Shown here: positions 26,401 to 32,498 of the stretch, one piece after another | Layout: every line of letters begins with the position of its first letter | How positions within the stretch are numbered: the first letter of the stretch is position 1 | Source of the DNA: Paracoccaceae bacterium | GTDB lineage: Bacteria; Pseudomonadota; Alphaproteobacteria; Rhodobacterales; Rhodobacteraceae | Direction of reading: 5' to 3' | Assembly: GCA_026707935.1 (NCBI GenBank) | Contig: JAPOVX010000227.1 | Coordinates: 1 to 32,498, forward strand | Length of the DNA stretch: 32,498 nt | The notes under the pieces: generated by a model | What the model saw: the letters and a program-made list of their open reading frames with translations, nothing else | Told to the model about the DNA's origin: nothing | The model's database searches: none | Position numbers and translations under genes: made by a program

Positions 26401-26947
26401 TGAGTTCGGCTTCCCGGCGCCGCTGGTGCAATCCGGAAATCCCGGCGGCTTCCTCAAGGATACGACGCCGGGAGGCAGGCTTCGCATTGACCAGTTCCGC
26501 GATCTGCCCCTGGCGTACGAGTGACGGGGAGTTGGCCCCGATCGAGGCATCCGCAAACATTCGCCTGATGTCGCGGGCCCGGACCTGCTTGCCGTTCACA
26601 CGATAGGCGGAACCTATTTCCCTGTTGATCCGCCGTACGACCTCGAGGGTGTTCGCGGGCTCGACGCCGCCCACCTCGACGTCGGCGCTGTTCCCGATCG
26701 TGAGCACGACTTCGGCGAAGTCCCGAGGCGGACGGCCTTCGGTGCCACCGAAGATCACGTCGTCCATTCCTCCTCCACGGACCGATGTCGGGCGACTTTC
26801 TCCCATGACCCAGCGCAACGCTTCAAGAAGGTTCGATTTGCCGCAACCATTGGGTCCAACGAGCCCTGACAGCCCGTCAGCTATGATCATCTCCGTTGGA
26901 TCCGCAAAACTCTTGAATCCGGTCAGACGAATCTTGTCGAAATGCAC
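23483..26947 (-). CDS. smc: Chromosome segregation protein SMC
   Basis: Chromosome-condensing ATPase, 1154 residues. The N-terminal head has FKSFADPTEM and Walker A GPNGCGKSN (about 31-39). Long coiled coils flank a hinge near 510-620 (VGYEAAFGAALGDD, then GEARPLDVHVV). The C-terminal head has signature LSLLSGGEQTLTAIAL (near 1050), Walker B CVLDEVDAPLDDANVDRF (near 1077) and the ITHH switch. I chose GTG 26947 because AGGTGG precedes it by 4 bases and VHFDKIRLTGFKSF is the normal family start; an ATG at 27007 would add 20 unrelated residues. The partners scpA and scpB are not in this window. Its 5' end diverges from the B12-riboswitch operon. Confidence 0.96.
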   Translation of the reverse strand: MHFDKIRLTGFKSFADPTEMIIADGLSGLVGPNGCGKSNLLEALRWVMGESRPTSVRGGGMDDVIFGGTEGRPPRDFAEVVLTIGNSADVEVGGVEPANTLEVVRRINREIGSAYRVNGKQVRARDIRRMFADASIGANSPSLVRQGQIAELVNAKPASRRRILEEAAGISGLHQRRREAELKLQNAEANLDRVADVIASLESQLKSLEHQVRQAARYREFGARLRRSGQLLLYQRWQGASEARAEASNAVIEAKEALEKTETAIHAAQEKRLRVAESLGTARSGDAAASTALEKLRMQLAGLAAEEAQARQAIERQQAQVRQLEVDLDRESSLGADAANAVSRLDDEQDALSEASRDHDARAGVARKDAEAARERLREAETVFEALSRELAQLTASRQSSEKRRAEAESMLVRRTARAEETASRIEKARQRLDETNRSVATALEDATAAKSKADSAETELTNSAAAAARAQAEQGAAWNAHSEAEGTASALRSEIGALEKVLDESRKDGNQLMDAVRVDVGYEAAFGAALGDDLTLPGTDDESGSGWVSLPGYTGPPAMPGEARPLDVHVVSPPELGRRMSQTGLVAASEGSRLQGSLKPGQRLVSIEGDLWRWDGLRTSASDAPSRSAERLRQINRLDSLRDALQDAEGRSAESARILAAARERLSAAVTAEDMARDRRKRTEELLTEISRRHSRFEAERDKLSGNLEALSLAREQLIEDIASAATTISEAESGLHESGKLVDMQSDVDAARQKLSGTRDEMISRNLEHDALLRDQVARQERLTEIEAERKDWSLRARTAALRIQDLELRRDRAAIALSEANSLPDEISVRRDELKTEVSRAENRRNSASDLLKAAENALREAEQRERDCERAASDVREQRARADVMLETATEQERAASATITAETGGGPEDLARTLEIAAGGNERQDISSIEAEIVYLRRQRDALGAINLRAEEDASALASERDSLASERDELVTAVARLRSGIASLNKDGRARLLDAFNEVNSNFNGLFRHLFEGGRARLELVESDDPLEAGLEIICQPPGKKLSTLSLLSGGEQTLTAIALVFSVFATNPSPVCVLDEVDAPLDDANVDRFCRLLAEMTQRTDTRFLIITHHAITMARMDRLFGVTMAEKGVSQLVSVDLSRAEDLVVG

Positions 26948-27183
26948 CGAACCACCTGCTGTTACACTCAATGCAGGGAATTGCCCGCCAATACCAAGTG
27001 TTGTCAACCTGTACCATCAGTCAACCACTTATTGACACGACATATCTGATTTTCCGCGATCCCGGTGGGAAACGCGGCTCGCCAGGGATAAGCGACCACG
27101 TGTGCAGGTCCGGATCAGTCGTGTACGCCGCACCGTGAACGAAAGGTCTTGACCACGATCAGATGCCGGGTAACAAGGGCTCT
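26948..27183. other. Divergent promoter region between smc and the B12 operon
   Basis: About 240 bases. GTCAACC occurs twice, at 27003-27009 and 27020-27026, 17 bases apart start to start. A TTGACA at 27032-27037 (+) has no good -10 at the right distance. The promoters of smc and of the riboswitch transcript are expected here. Confidence 0.4.
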
Positions 27184-27376
27184 GCATGGTTCCCCGCGCG
27201 GATGCAAAGCATCCGGGGATGAAACGGGAATGCGGAAGAGGTTGACCGATATCCGAGGGACCTCCAGCCGCAGCCGCCCCCGCGACTGTAGCGGTGAGCG
27301 CGCGTCCAGTTCCACTGGCGACTGCCGGGAAGGAGGGCGCGGCGCACTGACCCGCAAGCCAGGAGACCTGCCATGC
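27184..27376 (+). ncRNA. Cobalamin (B12) riboswitch
   Basis: Adenosylcobalamin-class riboswitch with the conserved core in order: GATGAAACGGGAA, GCCGCCCCCGCGACTGTAG then CGGTGAGC (27286-27300 region), CCACTG, CGGGAAGGAGGGCG, GACCCGCAAGCCAGGAGACCTGCC. A closing stem P1 pairs GCATGG (27184-27189) with CCATGC (27371-27376), and a CGGATGC-AAA-GCATCCG hairpin lies near the 5' end. It sits upstream of the HupE-like gene, cobW, GNAT and cobN, and should lower their expression when B12 is plentiful. Confidence 0.95.
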
Positions 27377-27463
27377 GCCAGTGCAATTGCGCTGACCAAC
27401 AGCGACGGACGGGGTGTTCCGTGATGGTGAAGACGGTGTTTCGGTCAATCCATGACCCGCGGA

Positions 27464-27491
27464 TCCTCCCCACGGACTGAACCGAGGAGGA
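27464..27491 (+). promoter_or_regulatory. Ribosome-binding-site sequestering hairpin
   Basis: TCCTCC (27464-27469) can pair with GGAGGA (27486-27491), which is the Shine-Dalgarno sequence of the HupE-like gene. The loop is 16 bases. No intrinsic terminator is seen between the riboswitch and the gene, so this hairpin is a plausible expression platform acting on translation. Confidence 0.5.
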
Positions 27492-27497
27492 GATTCG

Positions 27498-28046
27498 ATG
27501 AACAACCCGCCGAAGGTTTTTTCGATACCTGCCTGTGCGTTGAGTGTCTTGCCGGGCGTTGCGTTCGCCCCCCACCCGCTGGCCGGCAAGGCGTATTCCG
27601 CGCCAGCCGCATATGTCGTCGCCATGCCCGGCGGCACGATTCTGGCTTCGACCGACATGGACCTGCCGACTGTCGAGACGGTGATTCCGCTCTCGTTAGT
27701 GTGCCTGGGCGGGCTGCTCGCCCGGGGCCGAAAAGCCCGGCTCGGGACAACCCATGGATTATTCATCGGTTTCGGCTTGTTACATGGCCCAGCTTCCGGG
27801 GACAGTCCCGCCGCCCGGGAGGCTGAGGACCGATTGGACGTGTTGACCGGATTGTCGTCGGGTCTGGCCATCGTCCGGTTTCTCGTCAGCGCGGCCAGTG
27901 CGCGTTTGGCACGGGGTTGGGCGGCCGGGGACCGGGTCGGTGTCTTGGAATCACGGCTCGCGGGAACGGCCATCGCAGGAATCGGCCTGTTCCCGGTTCT
28001 CGAGAGGGTGGAAGACGCCGCCTTTGCAACTGTGGGATTCGGCTGA
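27498..28046 (+). CDS. Degenerate HupE/UreJ-like membrane protein
   Basis: A 182-residue hydrophobic protein, first gene under the B12 riboswitch with AGGAGGAG before its ATG. I place it near HupE/UreJ (nickel/cobalt transporters) by three features: a signal-like start followed by HPLAGK (family HPxxGxDH), LPTVETVIPLSLVCLGGLLA (family LPxVExxIALSVxxLG), and GLFIGFGLLHGPASGD (family GLFAxxHGxAHG). The DH of the first motif and most histidines of the second are missing, and the segment between them is shorter than in the family. The rest has weak helices and acidic stretches (AEDRLD). It may be a decaying transporter that still has an intact frame, or a diverged one with another ligand. The riboswitch context supports a cobalt-related origin. 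Confidence 0.55.
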   Translation: MNNPPKVFSIPACALSVLPGVAFAPHPLAGKAYSAPAAYVVAMPGGTILASTDMDLPTVETVIPLSLVCLGGLLARGRKARLGTTHGLFIGFGLLHGPASGDSPAAREAEDRLDVLTGLSSGLAIVRFLVSAASARLARGWAAGDRVGVLESRLAGTAIAGIGLFPVLERVEDAAFATVGFG

Positions 28047-28106
28047 CCGCTCCCGCCGGCGACGACCCGTCCGGGCTCGGTTCCGTCAACTGTTTTCGGA
28101 GGAATC

Positions 28107-29153
28107 ATGGCTTCACGCATTCCAGTGACGATCCTCACCGGCTTTCTCGGCGCGGGCAAGACGACCCTGATCCGTCACCTTCTGGGCAATGCGTGCGGTC
28201 GGCGGATTGCGCTGGTGATCAACGAATTCGGCGATCTCGGGGTCGATGGCGCGCTCATCGAAGGCTGCGGCGAATCCGCGTGCGGCGCCGGCGAGATCGT
28301 TGAACTGACCAACGGCTGTATTTGCTGTACCGTCTCCGACGACTTCGTTCCCGCGATGGAATCCATCCTCGCCCGCGATGTCCTGCCGGATCACGTTGTC
28401 GTCGAAACATCGGGCCTAGCCCTTCCACAACCCCTCGTCAGGGCGTTCAACTGGCCGCGACTGCGCAACCGTTTGACCATTGACGGCATCATTGTCGTTG
28501 TTGACGGCAAGGCCGTTGTCGAGGGCCGTTTTGCCAGCGATCCGGTTGCGGTCGATATCCAGAGGCAGGCAGATGCAAATCTTGACCACGAGTCGCCATT
28601 GGCGGAATTGTTCGAAGATCAGCTTGTCTCGGCCGACATTGTCGTGGTGAACAAGTCCGACCTGCTCGACCCGGATGAAGTTGACGGGTTGATTGCCCGT
28701 CTCCGTCACGAATCCCGGGAAGGAACACGGGTCGTGGCTGCGCGAAACGGGGAACTGCCGGCCGATGTCGTTCTTGGCGTCCGGGCTGCTGCCGAAAACG
28801 GAGCCGATACCCGGCAGGCGAGGCATCACCACGATGACGAGGATCACGACCACGACCACGATGAGTTCGAGTCGTTCGTTGTCGAATTCGGATCCGTGGC
28901 TGAGCCCGAAACACTGTCTGCCAGGATTGAGGAGACTGTCCGCAAACATGACATCCTCAGAATCAAGGGATTTGCCACTGTATCCGGGCGCCCCATGCGA
29001 TTGGCGGTACAGGCCGTTGGTCCCCGGGTCGAGCACTATTTCGACCGGCCGTTCCGGCCCGACGAAGAGCGCGCGACAAGGCTCGTCGTGATTGGTTTGG
29101 CCGGGCTCGATCGAACGGGAATCAGAACCGGGTTGACGGCTGCAGCATGTTGA
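28107..29153 (+). CDS. cobW: Cobalamin biosynthesis protein CobW
   Basis: G3E-family GTPase that acts as a metallochaperone in the cobalamin pathway, 348 residues. Walker A is GFLGAGKTT (12-20). The INEFGDLGVDGALIEGC block (39-54) and the metal-binding CxCC motif in NGCICCTV (Cys71, Cys73, Cys74) mark the CobW branch. ETSGLALPQPLV and the NKSD guanine motif near 180 follow. A histidine/aspartate-rich loop at 240-253 precedes the C-terminal CobW_C domain. An AGGAGG-like site (GGAGGAATC) precedes the ATG. The gene ends inside the GNAT gene with a 7-base overlap, and cobN follows; it probably feeds cobalt to the CobN chelatase (known context, inferred here). Confidence 0.95.
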   Translation: MASRIPVTILTGFLGAGKTTLIRHLLGNACGRRIALVINEFGDLGVDGALIEGCGESACGAGEIVELTNGCICCTVSDDFVPAMESILARDVLPDHVVVETSGLALPQPLVRAFNWPRLRNRLTIDGIIVVVDGKAVVEGRFASDPVAVDIQRQADANLDHESPLAELFEDQLVSADIVVVNKSDLLDPDEVDGLIARLRHESREGTRVVAARNGELPADVVLGVRAAAENGADTRQARHHHDDEDHDHDHDEFESFVVEFGSVAEPETLSARIEETVRKHDILRIKGFATVSGRPMRLAVQAVGPRVEHYFDRPFRPDEERATRLVVIGLAGLDRTGIRTGLTAAAC

Positions 29154-29599
29154 AAATCGCTTCCGAGAGCCCGGTTACGACGGAAGGCAGACTCTTGATC
29201 GAGGGCAGCGAAGCCGCGTTGCGGGAGCACTATCCTCCCGAGGCCTGTTTTTCGTTCAGTCCGGACGAATTGAATGACTCCGATTCAACGTTTCTGGTCG
29301 CGCGAGAACTCGGCGAACCGGTTGGATGCGTGGCTCTTGTCGACTGCGGCAGTTACGGCGAGATCAAGCGGCTGTATGTTCGCCCGGAATGGCGCGGCCG
29401 TGGAATCGCTGAAGCGCTGATGGACCGTCTTGAAGCGGATGCAGGGAATTTGGGCCTCGGTGTTGTCAGGCTCGAGACCGGATCCAGGCTGGCCGCTGCG
29501 GTTCGGTTGTATGAACGCCGGGGATACGATCTCTGCGGGAGGTTCGGATGCTATCGCGAACATCCGGCAAGCCTCTTCATGGAAAAGCGCCTCGACTGA
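29147..29599 (+). CDS. GNAT family N-acetyltransferase
   Basis: A 150-residue single-domain GNAT protein. Motif A is clear: IKRLYVRPEWRGRGIAEAL (73-91), with the acetyl-CoA pyrophosphate loop RGRGIA at 83-88. VRLETGSRLAAAVRLYERRGY (107-127) is motif B, and FGCYREHPASLFMEKRL closes the fold. It resembles the broad group of small-molecule or amino-acid acetyltransferases; the acceptor is unknown. The ATG overlaps the cobW end by 7 bases, and its TGA stop shares an A with the cobN ATG, so translation is probably coupled both ways. An acetyltransferase between cobW and cobN is not part of the standard cobalamin pathway. Confidence 0.92.
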   Translation: MLKIASESPVTTEGRLLIEGSEAALREHYPPEACFSFSPDELNDSDSTFLVARELGEPVGCVALVDCGSYGEIKRLYVRPEWRGRGIAEALMDRLEADAGNLGLGVVRLETGSRLAAAVRLYERRGYDLCGRFGCYREHPASLFMEKRLD

Positions 29600-32498
29600 T
29601 GCATTTGCTGCAGGCCCGACCTGGCCAGATTGAAGATGGCTCCAGCGCCGTTGACCTTGACCAGTCGCCGGGCGATCTGGTTTTTGTCTCGGCAGCCGAC
29701 ACGGAACTCGCAGCGCTCGCGGCGGCCCGTGCCGGACTCGGTGACGCCGTCGGTTCGCTGAGGTTGGCAAATCTCGCCCATCTCGCCCATCCGATGTCGG
29801 TCGATTCTCACATCTCGACCTGTGCATCGAGATCCCGCCTCGTGATTGCACGCATACTTGGGGGAACCGACTATTGGCCGTATGGCACGGAGCAGTATTC
29901 TGCCAGGCTTGCCCGGGCCGGCGTTCGGTTCGCTGCCCTGCCGGGCGATGACAAGCCCGACGAGGGGCTGTGGAGGTTGTCAACAGTCGCCCGCGCGGAC
30001 TGGGAGAACCTGTGGGCCTACCTGGTCGAGGGCGGTGCCGAGAACGCGCGCAATTTCCTGCTGTATGCCCATGCGATGCTGGAATCCGTCGACCGGCCAC
30101 CCGCGGCGCGCCCCCTTTTGCGTGCCGGGATTTACTGGCCGGGAGAAGGTGTCACCGACCTGGTTCGCATTCGGGAACAATGGATCACGGACGCACCGGT
30201 TGTTCCGATTGTCTTTTACCGCGCCCTGGTTCAGGGAGCAGGCCTGCACCCCATCAACCGCCTGGTCCGGTCCCTGCTTCGCAGGGGCCTGAACCCGATG
30301 CCGATCTTCGTCGTGTCGCTCAGGGACCGGGTTTCCGCTGCGACCCTGGAATCACTGTTCGACAAGGCACCGCCATCGCTGATCCTGAACTGCACGTCCT
30401 TTGCTGCAAGATCTCCCGATCCCGGGACGGGGAACCCGGACGCTGTCAGCCCGTTGACAGCGCCCGGGGCGCGGAATGCGCTGGTCATGCAGGTTGTTCT
30501 GGCCGGGTCCTCGGAAGAGGACTGGCAGATTGGGCTGGCTGGACTCCGCCCCCGGGACATCGCGATGAACGTCGCGTTGCCCGAGGTAGACGGACGCGTG
30601 CTGACGCGTGCGGTTTCCTTCAAGGACGAGGCGTATTTCGACGAGGCGACGGAATGCCCGGTCGCCACGTACAAGGCGCGGGGCGACCGTATCGACTTCG
30701 TGTCGAGACTGGCGGCGAACTGGGTTCGGCTCCGGGATGCTCCGGCAGAAGAACGCCGGGTCGGGCTGGTCCTCGCGAACTATCCGAACCGGGACGGGCG
30801 AATTGCGAATGGCGTCGGTCTCGATACGCCCGCGTCGGCGATGAGGATCATCCGGTTGCTCAAGGAGAACGGCTACGAAATCCGGGACGAACCGGAAGAC
30901 GTGGCCGCGTTGATGAAGACCCTGCTTTCGGGGCCCACGAATGCCCACGACAAGCGTTCCGGAAACCGGGACGCCTGCATCCGCCTGTCGCTTGACGATT
31001 ACCTATGCGCATACCGGGAGCTGCCATGGGAGACGCGCGACCTTATCGAGTCGCGCTGGGGCGAAGCTGCAGGAGATCCGTTCCTGGAGGGCGGCGGATT
31101 CCTGTTGCCTGTTTGTCGTTACGGCAAGCTGGCCCTGGGGATTCAACCGGCGCGCGGCTACAATATCGATCCCAAGGAGACCTACCATTCTCCCGACCTG
31201 CCACCGCCGCACAATTACCTGGCATTCTATATCTGGCTTCGGGAGGAGTTCGGCTGCCATGCGGTTATCCACCTGGGCAAGCACGGGAACCTGGAATGGC
31301 TGCCGGGCAAGGCGATCGCGCTTTCCGAATGCTGTTTCCCCGAAGCGGTCTTCGGCGCGATTCCCCAGGTTTATCCGTTCATCGTGAACGACCCGGGGGA
31401 GGGAACACAGGCCAAGCGGCGGACAAGCGCGGTCATCATCGATCACCTGACGCCGCCACTCACCCGGGCAGAGACGTATGGTCCGCTCAGGGACCTCGAG
31501 GCCCTGCTCGACGAATATTATGGTGCTGTCGGGCTAGACCCGCAGCGGCAGGAGATTCTTCATCGGGAGATCCTGTCTTTTTCGTCTGCCACCGGGCTCG
31601 ACATCGATGCCGGTCTCACCGGAAACGATGGCGACGATGACCTGGCTACGCTTGACGCGTGGCTATGCGACGTCAAGGAAGCACAGATCAGGGACGGGTT
31701 GCACGTATTCGGGCAATCACCGCACGGCACGCTCGAGCGGAACCTGGTCCAGGCTCTTGTCAGGCTGCCGCGAGGTGACGGAAAGGGAGCCGATGCCTCG
31801 CTGCACCGGGCATTGGCTGACGATCTCGAACTCGGGTTTGATCCCCTCGATTGCGACATGTCGGCCAGGTGGCGCGGACCGACTCCGCCCGTGCTTGCCA
31901 AGGCGTCGGGGGATCGGTGGCGTTCCGCGGGCGACACCGTCGAAAGGATCGAGGCGTTGGCCTCGGATCTTCTTGACGGCGTGACAACACCACCGGGGAC
32001 GCGCAGCCGGGAGGTCCTGGACAACGTCCAGGCCCATGTCGGGCCGCTGGTACGTTCGTCGGGCCCGGCCGAGGAGACCGGATTGCTGTTCGCTCTCGAC
32101 GGGAAATTCGTGCAACCCGGGCCGTCCGGAGCTCCGACATCGGGGAGGCTTGACGTACTGCCGACGGGGCGGAATTTTTTCAGCGTCGACAGTCGTTCAA
32201 TCCCCACAGCCACGGCATGGACTCTCGGCTGGAAGTCGGCGGCCTTGTTGATCGAGCGCCACATGCAGGACCACGGCGACTGGCCGAAGGCCCTGCTGCT
32301 GACGGCCTGGGGCACGGCGAACATGCGAACCGGAGGTGCGGATGTTGCCCAGGCGCTCGCGCTGATGGGAGTCCGGCCGACCTGGAGCCAGGCAAGCCGA
32401 CGCGTGACCGGTTTCGAGGTCATGCCTCTCTCTGTCCTGGGGCGCCCGAGGGTCGACGTGACACTGAGGATCTCGGGGTTCTTCAGGGACGCGTTCCC
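29599..32498 (+). CDS. cobN: Cobaltochelatase subunit CobN (3' end outside window)
   Basis: Large subunit of the aerobic-pathway cobaltochelatase (with CobS and CobT), which inserts Co2+ into hydrogenobyrinic acid a,c-diamide with ATP. The window holds the first 966 codons of an expected 1200-1300; the frame is open to the last base. Visible family blocks are TDYWPYGTEQ near residue 92, RAGIYWPGEGV, VGLVLANYPNRDGRIANGVGLD near 390-411, and the strongest signature around 540-620. There DLPPPHNYLAFYIWLR, HLGKHGNLEWLPGKAIALS, YPFIVNDPGEGTQAKRR and DHLTPPLTRAE follow in order. It starts at ATG 29599, overlapping the GNAT stop by one base. It is the last seen member of the B12-riboswitch operon. 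Confidence 0.96.
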   Translation, partial: MHLLQARPGQIEDGSSAVDLDQSPGDLVFVSAADTELAALAAARAGLGDAVGSLRLANLAHLAHPMSVDSHISTCASRSRLVIARILGGTDYWPYGTEQYSARLARAGVRFAALPGDDKPDEGLWRLSTVARADWENLWAYLVEGGAENARNFLLYAHAMLESVDRPPAARPLLRAGIYWPGEGVTDLVRIREQWITDAPVVPIVFYRALVQGAGLHPINRLVRSLLRRGLNPMPIFVVSLRDRVSAATLESLFDKAPPSLILNCTSFAARSPDPGTGNPDAVSPLTAPGARNALVMQVVLAGSSEEDWQIGLAGLRPRDIAMNVALPEVDGRVLTRAVSFKDEAYFDEATECPVATYKARGDRIDFVSRLAANWVRLRDAPAEERRVGLVLANYPNRDGRIANGVGLDTPASAMRIIRLLKENGYEIRDEPEDVAALMKTLLSGPTNAHDKRSGNRDACIRLSLDDYLCAYRELPWETRDLIESRWGEAAGDPFLEGGGFLLPVCRYGKLALGIQPARGYNIDPKETYHSPDLPPPHNYLAFYIWLREEFGCHAVIHLGKHGNLEWLPGKAIALSECCFPEAVFGAIPQVYPFIVNDPGEGTQAKRRTSAVIIDHLTPPLTRAETYGPLRDLEALLDEYYGAVGLDPQRQEILHREILSFSSATGLDIDAGLTGNDGDDDLATLDAWLCDVKEAQIRDGLHVFGQSPHGTLERNLVQALVRLPRGDGKGADASLHRALADDLELGFDPLDCDMSARWRGPTPPVLAKASGDRWRSAGDTVERIEALASDLLDGVTTPPGTRSREVLDNVQAHVGPLVRSSGPAEETGLLFALDGKFVQPGPSGAPTSGRLDVLPTGRNFFSVDSRSIPTATAWTLGWKSAALLIERHMQDHGDWPKALLLTAWGTANMRTGGADVAQALALMGVRPTWSQASRRVTGFEVMPLSVLGRPRVDVTLRISGFFRDAF

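Overview
The window comes from a GC-rich alphaproteobacterium. The evidence is gene content and order: an rsmB / heparinase II-III-like / purH run with an SDHAF4-type gene divergent from rsmB, rpsO followed by pnp, rbfA-truB, a degenerate-hinge SMC, a TAXI-type TRAP transporter, and a cobW...cobN cluster under a B12 riboswitch. A Rhodobacterales-like or related lineage fits, but I cannot fix the order from sequence alone. No rRNA, tRNA, CRISPR array or intact insertion sequence was seen. With the starts chosen here about 19% of the window (about 6.3 kb) lies outside recognisable genes, which is loose packing for this kind of genome.

Left part (1-7.5 kb): a DUF899 thioredoxin-like gene (-) diverges from hppD (+, tyrosine catabolism). 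Then come purH (-) and its upstream partner, a heparinase II/III-family gene (-). A sulfotransferase gene on the + strand separates these two from rsmB (-).

Housekeeping part (7.8-16.8 kb): rsmB (-), a small SDHAF4/DUF1674 gene (+), an EamA exporter (-), then the - strand group rbfA-truB-DUF1643 with overlapping or closely spaced ends. On the + strand follow dapB, rpsO and pnp, which cover lysine/cell-wall precursor synthesis, ribosomal protein S15 and RNA turnover.

Accessory part (16.8-21.8 kb): a two-gene TRAP-TAXI transporter (fused permease plus periplasmic receptor) sits between two long gene-poor stretches of 855 and 1110 bases. The second stretch holds a perfect 12-bp inverted repeat, an orphan intrinsic terminator and a possible decayed IS630-type transposase fragment.

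Right part (21.8-32.5 kb): a 1-Cys peroxiredoxin, a TauE/SafE permease and smc, all on the - strand. Then comes a + strand cobalamin-riboswitch operon: a degenerate HupE/UreJ-like membrane protein, cobW, a GNAT acetyltransferase and cobN, which runs off the window end. cobW overlaps the GNAT gene by 7 bases and the GNAT gene overlaps cobN by one base, so the acetyltransferase looks translationally locked into the cobaltochelatase unit. This operon, with its HupE-like protein lacking the usual metal-binding histidines and its embedded acetyltransferase, is the most unusual part of the window.
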